Of a DNA stretch of 19,134 nt, positions 1 through 7,824 are shown in pieces; within the stretch, counting starts at the first letter, position 1, and the number at the start of each line of letters is the position of its first letter. Where the stretch lies: assembly GCA_902495835.1 (NCBI GenBank), contig CABUYS010000013.1:1-19134 (forward strand). Direction: 5' to 3'. The position numbers and the translations under genes were made by a program. The notes under the pieces are model-generated. The model was not told the origin of the DNA. It was given only the letters and a program-made list of their open reading frames with translations, and ran no database searches. This DNA is from an uncultured Oscillospiraceae bacterium (lineage in GTDB: Bacteria; Bacillota; Clostridia; Oscillospirales; Acutalibacteraceae).

Positions 1-50
1 ATTTTCAAGGTCCCTCGCGCTCTTTTCTTTCCTTCTCTCTCGAGCGCTTT
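1..50 (-). promoter_or_regulatory. structured transcript leader with boxA-like tract, probably rRNA operon leader
   Basis: Read leftward, the transcript from the adjacent promoter would begin with a possible hairpin (arms at 42-47 and 17-22, GCGCTC/GAGCGC, long purine loop) and then run into GGACCTTGAAAAT at 1-13. Firmicute rRNA leaders and spacers commonly carry a similar TCTTTGAAAA-type boxA tract. The rRNA gene itself would lie beyond the edge, so this is inference from promoter strength and this motif only. Confidence 0.4.
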
Positions 51-53
51 TTT

Positions 54-83
54 ATATTACCATAATTCCTTCTCCCATGTCAA
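54..83 (-). promoter_or_regulatory. strong sigma-A promoter firing out of the left edge
   Basis: On the minus strand a perfect -35 TTGACA (78-83) is followed after 18 bases by TAATAT (54-59). An A/T-tract region (about 84-110) directly upstream of the -35 looks like an UP element. This is the closest match to consensus in the window. It lies after the alaS terminator and points away from it, so it drives a gene outside the window, possibly an rRNA operon. Confidence 0.75.
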
Positions 84-125
84 CACTTTTTTTAAAAAAT
101 TTTCAGCTTTGACGTTTTTTATAAT

Positions 126-160
126 TTTTAAAAAAATGAATCGTTAAAACGATTCATTTT
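126..160 (-). terminator. intrinsic terminator of alaS
   Basis: A 13-bp perfect inverted repeat (133-145 with 148-160, centred on TGAATCG/CGATTCA) overlaps the alaS stop codon. It is followed on the minus strand by a run of six T (127-132). The stem is A/T-rich at both ends with a tight loop. Confidence 0.75.
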
Positions 161-2745
161 CACACCAAAATCTCGGATATACAGCTTATTATTTCATTTA
201 AGCCCATTTTGCTGCCTCCCGTAGCAACTTTTTTATTTCCTCCTCCTTTTCCGTTGATTTTTTGCATTATTTTATTCAGTAATTCGTTTGCACTGCATTT
301 TTCCACGCAAGAATCCGGTACAGATACTATTATTTGTTTTTTGTCTTCACCCGCTATGCAAATAACCGCTCCATTGATTTTATCAGAAATCTTAACAACT
401 TCGTTTAAAAGCTTTTTGTCCGTCTGGGGAACAACAAGATAACCTATTTTGATACCCATTGAATTATTCAAATATACTACATCGGTATCTTTAATTGATA
501 AAGAACCGGACTTTTGATTTTGAGAATCTTTTTTGGAAAGTTCAGTTTTTAATTTTTCACAGACATTTTCAGTCTTTACTTTAAGCATTTTTGCAATATC
601 GTTTACGATTTGTACTTTGCTGTGCACGTATTCGAGTGCTTCTTGACCTGTAACGGCTGTAATTCTCTTCATGCCTTTTCCTATACCTTCTACGGAAACA
701 ATCGAAAACAGGCCTATATTTCCCGTTCTTGCGATATGAGTACCTCCGCAAAGTTCGCTTGAAACTTCTCCGTAAGTCACAACTCTTACGTTTTCTCCGT
801 ATTTGTTTTCGAAAAGAGCAATAGAACCGTCTTTAATAGCGTCGGCAAGTTTTTTTATTTCAACTTTTCTTTCTATATTCTCTCTTATATAAGTATTAAC
901 TGACTTTTCTATTTTAAATATTTCTTCATCACTTATGGGCATATCGTAATTGAAGTCAAAACGTAGCTTTTTATCGTCTACTTTAGAACCTGACTGATGA
1001 ATGTTTTTGCCGTAAATTCCCCTTAAAGCGCTTTGAAGCAAATGAACGCCTGTATGGTTGCATGCGGTGTTTTTACGCTTTTCTTCGTTAATTTGAGCTG
1101 TAACAACATCATTTTTTGAAAGCGTTCCCGATTCAACGACACCGAAATGAACAAATACTCCCGAAGAAGTTTTTTTAACGTCGTTTACGGAGAATTTACA
1201 ATTATTATTTATCAATAAACCTGTATCTGCACATTGTCCTCCCGATTCGGCGTAGAAACAAGATTTATTTAAAACAACCGCGGCATTTTCGCCGACATTG
1301 GCATTTGAGCATTCTTTGTCGCCGACAACTATCTTTAAAATTTCAGATTCACACTGAGTTTGTTCGTATCCGACAAATTCTGTTTCGGTTACATCGCCAA
1401 GCAGTTTTAAAATCAAGTCTGTGTTTCCTGATTTATTCGAGCAAGACATATTTTTTGATTTTTCTTTATGTTCGGCAATTTTAGTTTCAAAACCTTGTTT
1501 GTCTACGCTCATATTATTTTCTTCGGCGTAAGTAAGAATAATATCAAACGGCAATCCGTATGTCGTCACAAGTTCAAAAGCTTCTTGAGCGTCAATATTT
1601 TTTGAAGAATTTTTTAAATCTTCCAGTCTTTCGATTCCTTTTTCAAGAACTTTTTTAAACTGAGCATGTTCTTTTTCGAATTCTTTTATTATATATTCTT
1701 TGTTGGCTTCAAATTTTGAAAAAATATTACTGTAATTATCAATTATAAATTCAACAATCTCAGAAAAATTAAAGTCTCCGATTCCGTTTTTTGCGGTAAT
1801 CATCATACATCTTCTGATTAATTTTCTGGGTATATAGCCTCTTCCTTCGTTTGAAGGAGAAACTTTTTCGGACAATATAAGAGAAGCTGTTCTTAAATGG
1901 TCAGTCATTATAAGAATGTCTCTCGGTGAAATATTTGCAGTTTCGGGAATTTTGCTTTCTATCATCTTCTTTATGGGATTTAAAAGGTCGGTATCATAAA
2001 CCGTGGAGCATCCGTTGAGAACCATTGAAAGTCTTTCCAAACCCGCTCCCGTATCAATACTTGTAAAGCTAAGTTTGCTAAATGAACCGTCTGCGTTTTT
2101 GTTTAACTGCATAAACACTCCCGCATTCCATATTTCTATGTAGCGTTTTTGAGTGTCGAATTCACCGCCCAGAACATATTGTTTACCTTCGCCTGTATCG
2201 TAGAAAATTTCGGTACAAGGACCACATGGGCCTGTTTCTGCGGTAGGCCCCCAAAAATTGTCTTCTTTAGGACATTTGATTATACGCTCTTCCGGCATAC
2301 CTACTTTTTTCCAATATTCATAAGCTTCGCTGTCCCAAGGTAGTCCCATTTCTTCGTCTCCCGAAAAAACCGTAACGTAAAGCTTTTCTTTCGGTATTCC
2401 CAAACAATCGGTCAAAAATTCAAAAGCAAGCGGTATTGCTTTCTCTTTAAAGTAATCGTTTATAGACCAACTTCCGAGCATTTGAAAACTCGTCAAGTGA
2501 TGCTTGTCCCCTATGGAGTCTATATCAATGGTTCTGATACAAGACTGCACGTCGCAAAGGCGAGGATAAGGCGGTTTTTCCACTCCCGTAAAATAATTTT
2601 TCAGCGGTGCCATTCCTGAATTTATAAACAACAAAGTAGGATCATTTTTGGGAATTATCGATGAGTTTTCGATTTCCATATGGTCTTTCTTTTTAAAGAA
2701 ATCTAAAAACTTATTTTTTATTTCCACAGATGATATTTTTTTCAT
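160..2745 (-). CDS. alaS: alanine--tRNA ligase
   Basis: Charges tRNA-Ala with alanine and clears misacylated Ser/Gly-tRNA-Ala in the cytosol. About 861 aa, close to the family's usual length. An ATG at 2769 in the same frame has no ribosome site; the ATG at 2745 (MKKISS) sits nine bases after AAGGAG and is preferred. Visible parts: class II catalytic core with NDPTLLFINSGM (about 34-45) and HHLTSFQMLGSWSINDYF (about 82-99); GPCGPC before the adenylation motifs; an editing domain with the zinc set HTGVH (H564, H568) and SELCGGTH (C666, H670); a short C-terminal DHHA1/C-Ala tail ending in a glycine-rich GGGNKK segment. The core reads MLGSWSINDYF and GMAPLKNYF rather than the common MLGNFSFGDYF and GMNQFK, so it belongs to a less typical branch of bacterial AlaRS. 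It is a single-gene unit with its own promoter and terminator; the roughly 30-base leader is too short for a T-box riboswitch. Confidence 0.96.
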   Translation of the reverse strand: MKKISSVEIKNKFLDFFKKKDHMEIENSSIIPKNDPTLLFINSGMAPLKNYFTGVEKPPYPRLCDVQSCIRTIDIDSIGDKHHLTSFQMLGSWSINDYFKEKAIPLAFEFLTDCLGIPKEKLYVTVFSGDEEMGLPWDSEAYEYWKKVGMPEERIIKCPKEDNFWGPTAETGPCGPCTEIFYDTGEGKQYVLGGEFDTQKRYIEIWNAGVFMQLNKNADGSFSKLSFTSIDTGAGLERLSMVLNGCSTVYDTDLLNPIKKMIESKIPETANISPRDILIMTDHLRTASLILSEKVSPSNEGRGYIPRKLIRRCMMITAKNGIGDFNFSEIVEFIIDNYSNIFSKFEANKEYIIKEFEKEHAQFKKVLEKGIERLEDLKNSSKNIDAQEAFELVTTYGLPFDIILTYAEENNMSVDKQGFETKIAEHKEKSKNMSCSNKSGNTDLILKLLGDVTETEFVGYEQTQCESEILKIVVGDKECSNANVGENAAVVLNKSCFYAESGGQCADTGLLINNNCKFSVNDVKKTSSGVFVHFGVVESGTLSKNDVVTAQINEEKRKNTACNHTGVHLLQSALRGIYGKNIHQSGSKVDDKKLRFDFNYDMPISDEEIFKIEKSVNTYIRENIERKVEIKKLADAIKDGSIALFENKYGENVRVVTYGEVSSELCGGTHIARTGNIGLFSIVSVEGIGKGMKRITAVTGQEALEYVHSKVQIVNDIAKMLKVKTENVCEKLKTELSKKDSQNQKSGSLSIKDTDVVYLNNSMGIKIGYLVVPQTDKKLLNEVVKISDKINGAVICIAGEDKKQIIVSVPDSCVEKCSANELLNKIMQKINGKGGGNKKVATGGSKMGLNEIISCISEILV

Positions 2746-2779
2746 TTTATTCTTCTCCTTATAAAGCAATTATCTATTA

Positions 2780-2808
2780 ATTATAAAAATTAACATTCAA
2801 TAAATCAA
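2780..2808 (-). promoter_or_regulatory. alaS promoter
   Basis: Minus strand TTGATT (2803-2808), 17 bases, then TATAAT (2780-2785). Transcription would start near 2773 and give a leader of about 28 bases before the alaS ATG. The promoter lies just beyond the right end of an IS200-type remnant. Confidence 0.65.
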
Positions 2809-2821
2809 GTTGATAAAATTT

Positions 2822-3358
2822 TTCACTTAAATAAACATCCGCTTGCATAGCAGGTGATATTTCAGTTTTGGGGATATTTCTAATACTGTTAGCAAATCGC
2901 AAGTGGATTTTTTATAACTTGAAAAACATAAATTTACCGCTTACTATCTTTAAAAAGTCTCTTTGAAAAAATACACTTAACTATTTACTTTCTATCTTGT
3001 TTTAAAACAGCATCTACATAATATTTTTGTGTCAAAATTTTCGATTCTCGTATACAAATTTAATGTTTTTAAATCTTTTAAATATTATTAAATCGATTTC
3101 CTCTTTAAATAATCCCCCATATGATTATCTTCGTGTGTATACTAAGCACCAAATCGGGACATATTTTTATTTATATTATCTCCACTTAAATAACTTTTTG
3201 TGATTTTACTTATTTTCGCTTTTTTAATTTACTCACTAAATTATTTTCTCTTACATATCAGTTGCTCATAACATGCTATTTTTAATCTGCTGTGATTACT
3301 TTTAGTGTATTAAATTCGCTTAAAATATATTAAGCTCCCATCCTAGAGTGATTTTTCG
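2822..3358 (-). mobile_element. highly decayed IS200/IS605-type element (older copy)
   Basis: Read on the minus strand, 3160-2930 aligns by eye to the C-terminal half of the tnpA remnants elsewhere in the window. Fragments such as GDYLKRK and LYTRIENF match GYLKGK and FAYRN-type stretches, but are broken by stops and frame changes. The element closes with the same right-end motif as its neighbour: a decayed hairpin at about 2837-2858 followed by TGTTTAT. The N-terminal part and left end are hardly recognisable. It abuts the right end of the next IS200-type copy, so the two form a head-to-tail pair. No open frame is left. Confidence 0.6.
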
Positions 3359-3471
3359 CATATAATAAACATCCACCTACATAGCGGGTGGTATTTCTTT
3401 TTCGGGCATAGTCCTAATACTACTAGCAAGTAACAAGTGACTTCTTCGCCATCCCGACATCCATGCATTTG

Positions 3472-3912
3472 TCATTTGCTACCATTTAAAAGGGTCTCAT
3501 GGATCAAATAAACTTCATTGATTGCTTCCTCTATCTAATTTTTTACGTATCCCTTTATTGCTTTCGTGTTTTTTCTTGCCGTGTCCACATAATAACCTTT
3601 GCACCAAATTTATCAATTCCTATATGCAAATTTCCTGTTTACAAACCCCTGAAATATCATCAAACTGCTTTTTCCTTTTAAATATCCCATAAACCCCGAT
3701 ATACTCATCTTTGGAGGTATACTTATTAGTAAATGTATGTGACCCAGGCATATTTCTCCTTCTATTATCTCTATCCCTTTCCATTAGCATAATGTTCTTA
3801 TGATTTCTCTTACTTCACATCTCTTATCTGTATAAAACACTTTCCTTCTGTATTTTGGTGCAAATACTATATGATATTTACGATTCCATTTCGCGTGTGC
3901 TAAACTGTTCAC
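3472..3912 (-). pseudogene. IS200-type Y1 transposase (tnpA), inactivated by in-frame stops
   Basis: Minus-strand translation from a GTG at 3912 gives NSLAHAKWNRKYHIVFAPKY, the hallmark N-terminus of IS200 TnpA. Next comes a stop near codon 43, then LGHIHLLISIPPK with the HUH metal-binding pair (HIH), GFMGYLKGKSS, two adjacent stops, WCKGYYVDTA and AIKGYVKN, which holds the likely catalytic tyrosine. A further stop replaces the residue after KN. The frame itself is largely kept, so decay is by point mutation and is probably fairly recent compared with the copy at 2822-3358. An AGGAGG site at 3931-3936 lies about 18 bases before the GTG; the original ATG, expected close by in this family, has been lost. 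The product cannot be full length. Confidence 0.85.
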
Positions 3913-3933
3913 TGGGTTATTTTCTTAATTCCT

Positions 3934-3989
3934 CCTAATGTGCTTTCTTTCTAAGCTGTCAGGCTTAATTCTTAGTTTAGCACATTAGG
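3934..3989 (-). promoter_or_regulatory. tnpA leader hairpin hiding the ribosome binding site
   Basis: An 11-bp perfect inverted repeat (3934-3944 with 3979-3989, CCTAATGTGCT/AGCACATTAGG). In the minus-strand transcript its 3' arm includes the first AGG of the tnpA Shine-Dalgarno AGGAGG. In Salmonella IS200 a 5' UTR stem-loop is known to block transposase translation; the position here suggests the same role. Confidence 0.65.
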
Positions 3990-4051
3990 CTTTTTTGTTC
4001 ACCGCTTAAGCTTTACTGAACCACGCAGGCTTTCGTGTAGTTTTCTACATA

Positions 4052-4083
4052 TAAAAACTCCCTTACAAAATCTTGTAAGAGAG
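4052..4083 (-). terminator. intrinsic terminator of the Cys-rich gene
   Basis: Minus strand: an 11-bp stem (4073-4083 with 4058-4068, CTCTCTTACAA/TTGTAAGGGAG, one G-U) with a 4-base loop, followed by TTTTT. It lies about 30 bases after the stop codon and directly before the left end of the IS200-type element. Confidence 0.85.
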
Positions 4084-4112
4084 AATCTTTTGTAAAACCG
4101 GTTATTTGTTAG

Positions 4113-4946
4113 CTATACTGTTGTTTCGCCGCCGCAACAACTTTTCGAACATCCGCAAGAAGAATCATCCAAAGTGCGTGGTGTGAAAAATTCTTCTGTC
4201 GGGAACTCTATTCTGCTGAAAAGGTCGCACGGATTATCCGTTGAAGTTACGCACTCTTTTTTAGGTATGCAGAAATCATATGCAGGAATACGCATTTGAA
4301 CATTTCGTTCTATTTGCACGATTGTAAACAATCCCAAGGTTACAGCCACGGTTTTATTTACATTGCTGCTGCGTACAAATTCTCCTCCGAATTTGCGGCA
4401 TATACATTCAGGGACTCTGCACTGTGGCTGATGGCAGCATTCTCTCGGATCGCAAAGTTTAGCCGAAAGAGCTACGGGGTCTGCAACTTGAACGGTAGCT
4501 TTGGGTAAATTTCTCGATGCTATGCTTTGTATATCCGAGTCATTTGCAACGTAGTCGGAAGTAAATATCCTGACGTTTCCTTCGCTGCCGTACAAAACAA
4601 CTTTTTTATTGAACACACAAAGTCCTGAAACAGTTGCCGGCATGACGCTCGGAGCAATAAAAGCTTCCAATTCTACTTCAAAAAAGAACGTCATATCAAC
4701 CGAATAGTACCCTTTTCTGAAAGGTATTGCTTCCAAATCGATATAAGTCGTGATAACGCTTACATTTTTTACTCTTACACCTGTAGCCTGGTCAATTACA
4801 TGTTGAGCGGATTCACTGAAATTAACTCTTAAATTTTCTAAACAATCTTTATCTGCACAAGAATCATATACTCTGTATGCATCAATACAAACCGATTCTT
4901 TAAACTGACTGTCTTGGCATGAGAACGTTGAAAAATTCTCTGTCAT
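4113..4946 (-). CDS. conserved Cys-rich protein of unknown function
   Basis: 277 aa with 18 cysteines and no signal peptide or membrane segment. The ATG at 4946 follows an unusually strong GGGGGGAG site by six bases. Visible layout: an N-terminal segment with VCIDAYRVYDSCADKDCLE (about 19-37); a middle, Cys-poor, beta-rich part (VSVITTYIDLEAIPF, YYSVDMTFFFEVEL, KKVVLYGSEGNVRIF); a Cys cluster at about 164-184 (CDPRECC, CRVPECIC); a segment LGLFTIVQIERNVQM; and a C-terminal tail CGCSKSCCGG. The spacing of the Cys pairs suggests metal binding or disulfide cross-links. From memory, very similar proteins with the same DSCADKDCLE and VQIERNVQ segments occur widely in Oscillospiraceae-type Clostridia as unnamed hypothetical proteins. 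A role in the spore envelope would fit the Cys-rich make-up but is a guess. It is a single-gene unit with its own promoter and terminator. Confidence 0.9.
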   Translation of the reverse strand: MTENFSTFSCQDSQFKESVCIDAYRVYDSCADKDCLENLRVNFSESAQHVIDQATGVRVKNVSVITTYIDLEAIPFRKGYYSVDMTFFFEVELEAFIAPSVMPATVSGLCVFNKKVVLYGSEGNVRIFTSDYVANDSDIQSIASRNLPKATVQVADPVALSAKLCDPRECCHQPQCRVPECICRKFGGEFVRSSNVNKTVAVTLGLFTIVQIERNVQMRIPAYDFCIPKKECVTSTDNPCDLFSRIEFPTEEFFTPRTLDDSSCGCSKSCCGGETTV

Positions 4947-4994
4947 ATAAAACTCCCCCCATAAATATTAACGGGTGTTAAACATGTTAAAACA

Positions 4995-5022
4995 ATTATA
5001 TATTTAAAGGTCACAATGTTAA
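4995..5022 (-). promoter_or_regulatory. promoter of the Cys-rich gene
   Basis: Minus strand TTAACA (5017-5022), 16 bases, then a perfect TATAAT (4995-5000), about 50 bases before the ATG. This looks like a vegetative sigma-A site, which slightly argues against a purely sporulation-stage gene. Confidence 0.45.
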
Positions 5023-5102
5023 CTGTCCCGAAATTGAAATTCTTATTTTCAATAATATATTATGGAGGTTTTTTTATTTATGTTACTTGTGTTTGATTAC
5101 TT

Positions 5103-7532
5103 CTATAATTTTTCCAGATGAGCAAAATTAGCCATTAATTTTTTTATGCCTTCGGTTTCAAAAGAAATTTCAAGCATGGCATCACCTGACATCGGCGTAA
5201 CGTTTAAAACGGTTCCTTTTCCGAATTTTTTGTGATTTACAACATCTCCGACGGCAAAAGACACTTTTGACGATGCCTTCGAACCACCTGCAACCTGTCC
5301 GAAATTATGAGCTGCCAAAACAGACCTTGCACGAAGCTCTTGAGCAGAACGAGGACATGTTTCGCCTTTTCCTAAAGTTTTCCAGTCTTTGGATTTGGTT
5401 TTTTCCAAGAGTTCAACGGGTATTTCTTCCAAAAATCTGGAAGGTTTATTGTGCGAAGTGCTTCCGAACAACATACGGCTGTCGGAGTTGAGTATATAAA
5501 GATTTTTTCTCGAACGTGTAATTCCTACATACGCCAGTCTGCGTTCTTCTTCGATATCGTCATTATTTATGGAAGATTTCATACCGGGGAATATTCCTTC
5601 TTCGAATCCCGGCAAAAACACCGTCGGGAATTCAAGACCTTTTGCAGAGTGAAGCGTCATCATGGAAACGGCGTCGGAATTTTCATCGTAATTATCTATG
5701 TCGGACATAAGAGAAACTTCTTCCAAAAATCCCGAAAGAGTGGCGTCTTTTCCTGCTTCTTCTTCATATTTAACGATATTACTGAGTAATTCTTTTACGT
5801 TTTCTATTCTGGATTCAGCACTGTCCTTATCTGTTTTCAAATACGATATATAGTCCGTTTTATCGAGAATCATCTGGTAAAGCTCGCTGATTGAAGTATC
5901 AGGAGATTTCGAAGCTTCAATAAAGCTGTCCATAAGTTCCGCAAAACCGTGGAGTTTCAGAGAAACTCTTTGCAACCCTTCATAAGATTCACAATTTCTT
6001 ATTACTTCAAGCAAACTTATCTTTTCCTGTTCGGCAAGTTCAGAAGCTTGAGATATTGTTCTCTCGCCTATAGATCTGCGGGGCTGATTTATTATCCTTT
6101 TAAGTCTGATTTCATCTTGAGGATTATTTATAACGCTCAAATACGCCAGCATATCACGCACTTCTTTACGTTCGTAAAAACGCACTCCGCCGAGCATTCT
6201 ATAGAGTATTCCCGATTTTACAAACACTTTTTCAATAACGTTGGACTGAGAGTTCATACGATAAAGAATTGCAAAATCAGAATATTTTGCTCCTTTTGCA
6301 ACCGCGTCCTGTATGGCTTCGGAAATATAATTTGCTTCATCGTGTTCGCTGTAAGCCGTGTGAACCTTTATTTTACTGCCGGCTTCATTTTCCGTCCACA
6401 AAGTTTTTCCTTTGCGGTTGGTGTTGTTTTTAATTACAGCATTAGCTGCGTCAAGAATATTTTTTGTAGATCTGTAGTTTTGTTCCAACCTTATAACCTG
6501 AGCACCGGGGAAATTTTTTTCGAAATTCCTTATGTTTTCAATGGTTGCTCCGCGGAATTTATAAATACTTTGGTCGTCGTCTCCCACAACGCATAAATTT
6601 TTGTATTTTGAAGCCAAAGTTCTAATGAGAATATATTGTGCATAGTTGGTATCCTGATACTCGTCTACCAAAATGTATTTAAATTTATCATGATACTTTT
6701 CAAGAACATCGGGACAAGTTTGAAACAACTTTATTGTATTTACAATCAAATCATCAAAATCCATAGCATCGGATTCCATAAGCTTTTTCTGGTAAAGTTC
6801 ATAGATTTCCGCTACGCCTGAAAGTCTGAAATCACTTCCGGATTTTTGCTTATATTCATCACAATCGATTAAGCTATCTTTAGCTCTGGAAATTTCGTAC
6901 TTAATGGTTTTATAAGACAACAATTTATCGTCAAGCTTAAGATTTTTTTCGCATTCTTTTATTAATTTCTTGGTATCTTCATCGTCGTACACCACAAAAT
7001 GATTTGTGTATCCGATTCTGTCTGCATATTGCCTTAAAATTCTTGCACACATCGAGTGGAATGTTGAAGCCCAAACCTGTTTGCCGTCTTCGCCCAAAGA
7101 ATCAAAAAGTCTGGTTTTGAGTTCTTGTGCGGCCTTATTTGTAAACGTTATTGCCAATATGTTCCAAGGAAATATTTTACTTCCTCGAATTATATCTTTT
7201 ACTTTTTCCGCTCCTTCGCCCGAATCATACAATTCTTGCATAAGGTTAACAGTCTCTTCCGAGACTCCTTCGGGGATATCGGGATTTGTATACGCGTCTC
7301 CGTAGTTTACCATATTAACAATACGATTAATTATTGCAGTGGTTTTTCCGCTTCCCGCTCCCGCCAATATTACAATCGGCCCGTTAACGCTGAAAACCGC
7401 CTTTTGTTGATTACTGTTCATACTTGAAAAACTGCGTTCCAACAACTTTTTACGCAGTTCTTTGAATTTTATTTCTAATTTTTTATCCAATTTCTGCACC
7501 GCCATGTCCAGAGCATAAAACATATAATTCAT
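5103..7532 (-). CDS. pcrA: ATP-dependent DNA helicase PcrA/UvrD (superfamily 1A)
   Basis: Unwinds DNA 3' to 5' in repair and replication restart and strips RecA from DNA. 809 aa, longer than the usual 720-750. The extra length is partly at the N-terminus, where the first 35 or so residues precede the Q motif (MNSNQQKAV). An internal ATG (MAVQK, residue 10) lacks a ribosome site, so the first ATG is kept although its own site is weak. Motifs in order: GAGSGKT (58-64, Walker A), AITFTNKAAQE (Ia), ILVDEYQDTN (II), VVGDDDQSIYKFRGA (III), RLEQNYRST (IV), MTLHSAKGLEFPTVFLPG (V) and EERRLAYVGITRSRKNLYI (VI). The last 55 residues (FAVGDVVNHKKFGKGTV onward) are the Tudor-like tail that binds RNA polymerase in PcrA, which favours PcrA over Rep. 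It is a monocistronic unit. Confidence 0.96.
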   Translation of the reverse strand: MNYMFYALDMAVQKLDKKLEIKFKELRKKLLERSFSSMNSNQQKAVFSVNGPIVILAGAGSGKTTAIINRIVNMVNYGDAYTNPDIPEGVSEETVNLMQELYDSGEGAEKVKDIIRGSKIFPWNILAITFTNKAAQELKTRLFDSLGEDGKQVWASTFHSMCARILRQYADRIGYTNHFVVYDDEDTKKLIKECEKNLKLDDKLLSYKTIKYEISRAKDSLIDCDEYKQKSGSDFRLSGVAEIYELYQKKLMESDAMDFDDLIVNTIKLFQTCPDVLEKYHDKFKYILVDEYQDTNYAQYILIRTLASKYKNLCVVGDDDQSIYKFRGATIENIRNFEKNFPGAQVIRLEQNYRSTKNILDAANAVIKNNTNRKGKTLWTENEAGSKIKVHTAYSEHDEANYISEAIQDAVAKGAKYSDFAILYRMNSQSNVIEKVFVKSGILYRMLGGVRFYERKEVRDMLAYLSVINNPQDEIRLKRIINQPRRSIGERTISQASELAEQEKISLLEVIRNCESYEGLQRVSLKLHGFAELMDSFIEASKSPDTSISELYQMILDKTDYISYLKTDKDSAESRIENVKELLSNIVKYEEEAGKDATLSGFLEEVSLMSDIDNYDENSDAVSMMTLHSAKGLEFPTVFLPGFEEGIFPGMKSSINNDDIEEERRLAYVGITRSRKNLYILNSDSRMLFGSTSHNKPSRFLEEIPVELLEKTKSKDWKTLGKGETCPRSAQELRARSVLAAHNFGQVAGGSKASSKVSFAVGDVVNHKKFGKGTVLNVTPMSGDAMLEISFETEGIKKLMANFAHLEKL

Positions 7533-7570
7533 TCTAAATTAATCTTTTTACTCTTTATATTTTATTTTCT

Positions 7571-7599
7571 ATTTTACACCTTTTTTAACCAAAAATCAA
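7571..7599 (-). promoter_or_regulatory. pcrA promoter
   Basis: Minus strand TTGATT (7594-7599), 17 bases, TAAAAT (7571-7576), about 38 bases before the pcrA ATG. The rest of the gap between pcrA and the small plus-strand gene (7600-7755) holds nothing else I can recognise. Confidence 0.5.
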
Positions 7600-7759
7600 C
7601 GGTTACAATTGTCACTAAAACAGCTCTCGAATCAATATTTTTGGGCATAGATGTCTAGATTATTTTGTTGATAAATTAAAAATATACCCAATTGAGAGTA
7701 GATCAATAATAAAGTTTGTTTGGAGTTAATTTAAAATAAAATGTTAAACAATTATAGTA

Positions 7760-7788
7760 TTGGCATAATTTTCGTTTTGAATTATAGC
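7760..7788 (+). promoter_or_regulatory. possible promoter of the small orphan gene
   Basis: TTGGCA (7760-7765), 17 bases, TATAGC (7783-7788). The -10 is only a fair match; its position, 36 bases before the start codon, is suitable. Confidence 0.35.
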
Positions 7789-7824
7789 TATATAAAACAA
7801 TTTTTGTAAGGAGTGATTTAATTT

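Larger units (their letters stand above)
3367..4050 (-). mobile_element. IS200/IS605-type element, full length but inactivated
   Basis: About 690 bp with recognisable ends. The left end (4019-4042) is an imperfect hairpin around AACTACACG/CGTGGTT. The right end is a hairpin at 3373-3391 (CCACC/GGTGG) followed on the minus strand by TGTTTAT. Between them lie a leader hairpin and a tnpA pseudogene. There are no terminal inverted repeats or target duplication, as expected for HUH Y1 transposons, which move as single strands. The left end begins right after the terminator of the Cys-rich gene, in the same orientation. No tnpB is present. Confidence 0.75.

Noticed and set aside
2770..2830. T-box riboswitch in front of alaS
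   Set aside because: The promoter leaves a leader of about 28 bases, with no antiterminator or specifier stem.
3499..3681. 60-aa plus-strand open frame in the IS200-type element
   Set aside because: It is the complement of the tnpA pseudogene, with no ribosome site.
5041..5066. Terminator for pcrA near the AATAATATATTATT palindrome
   Set aside because: The stem is only A/T and no T-run follows on the minus strand; I could not find a convincing pcrA terminator.
5080..5121. 13-codon plus-strand ORF after a perfect GGAGG
   Set aside because: Very short, convergent with and overlapping the pcrA end, and no promoter or terminator support; likely chance.
5949..6596. 215-aa plus-strand open frame
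   Set aside because: Lies antisense inside pcrA, has no ribosome site and is rich in Phe/Tyr/Ile/Cys as expected for a reverse-strand shadow.
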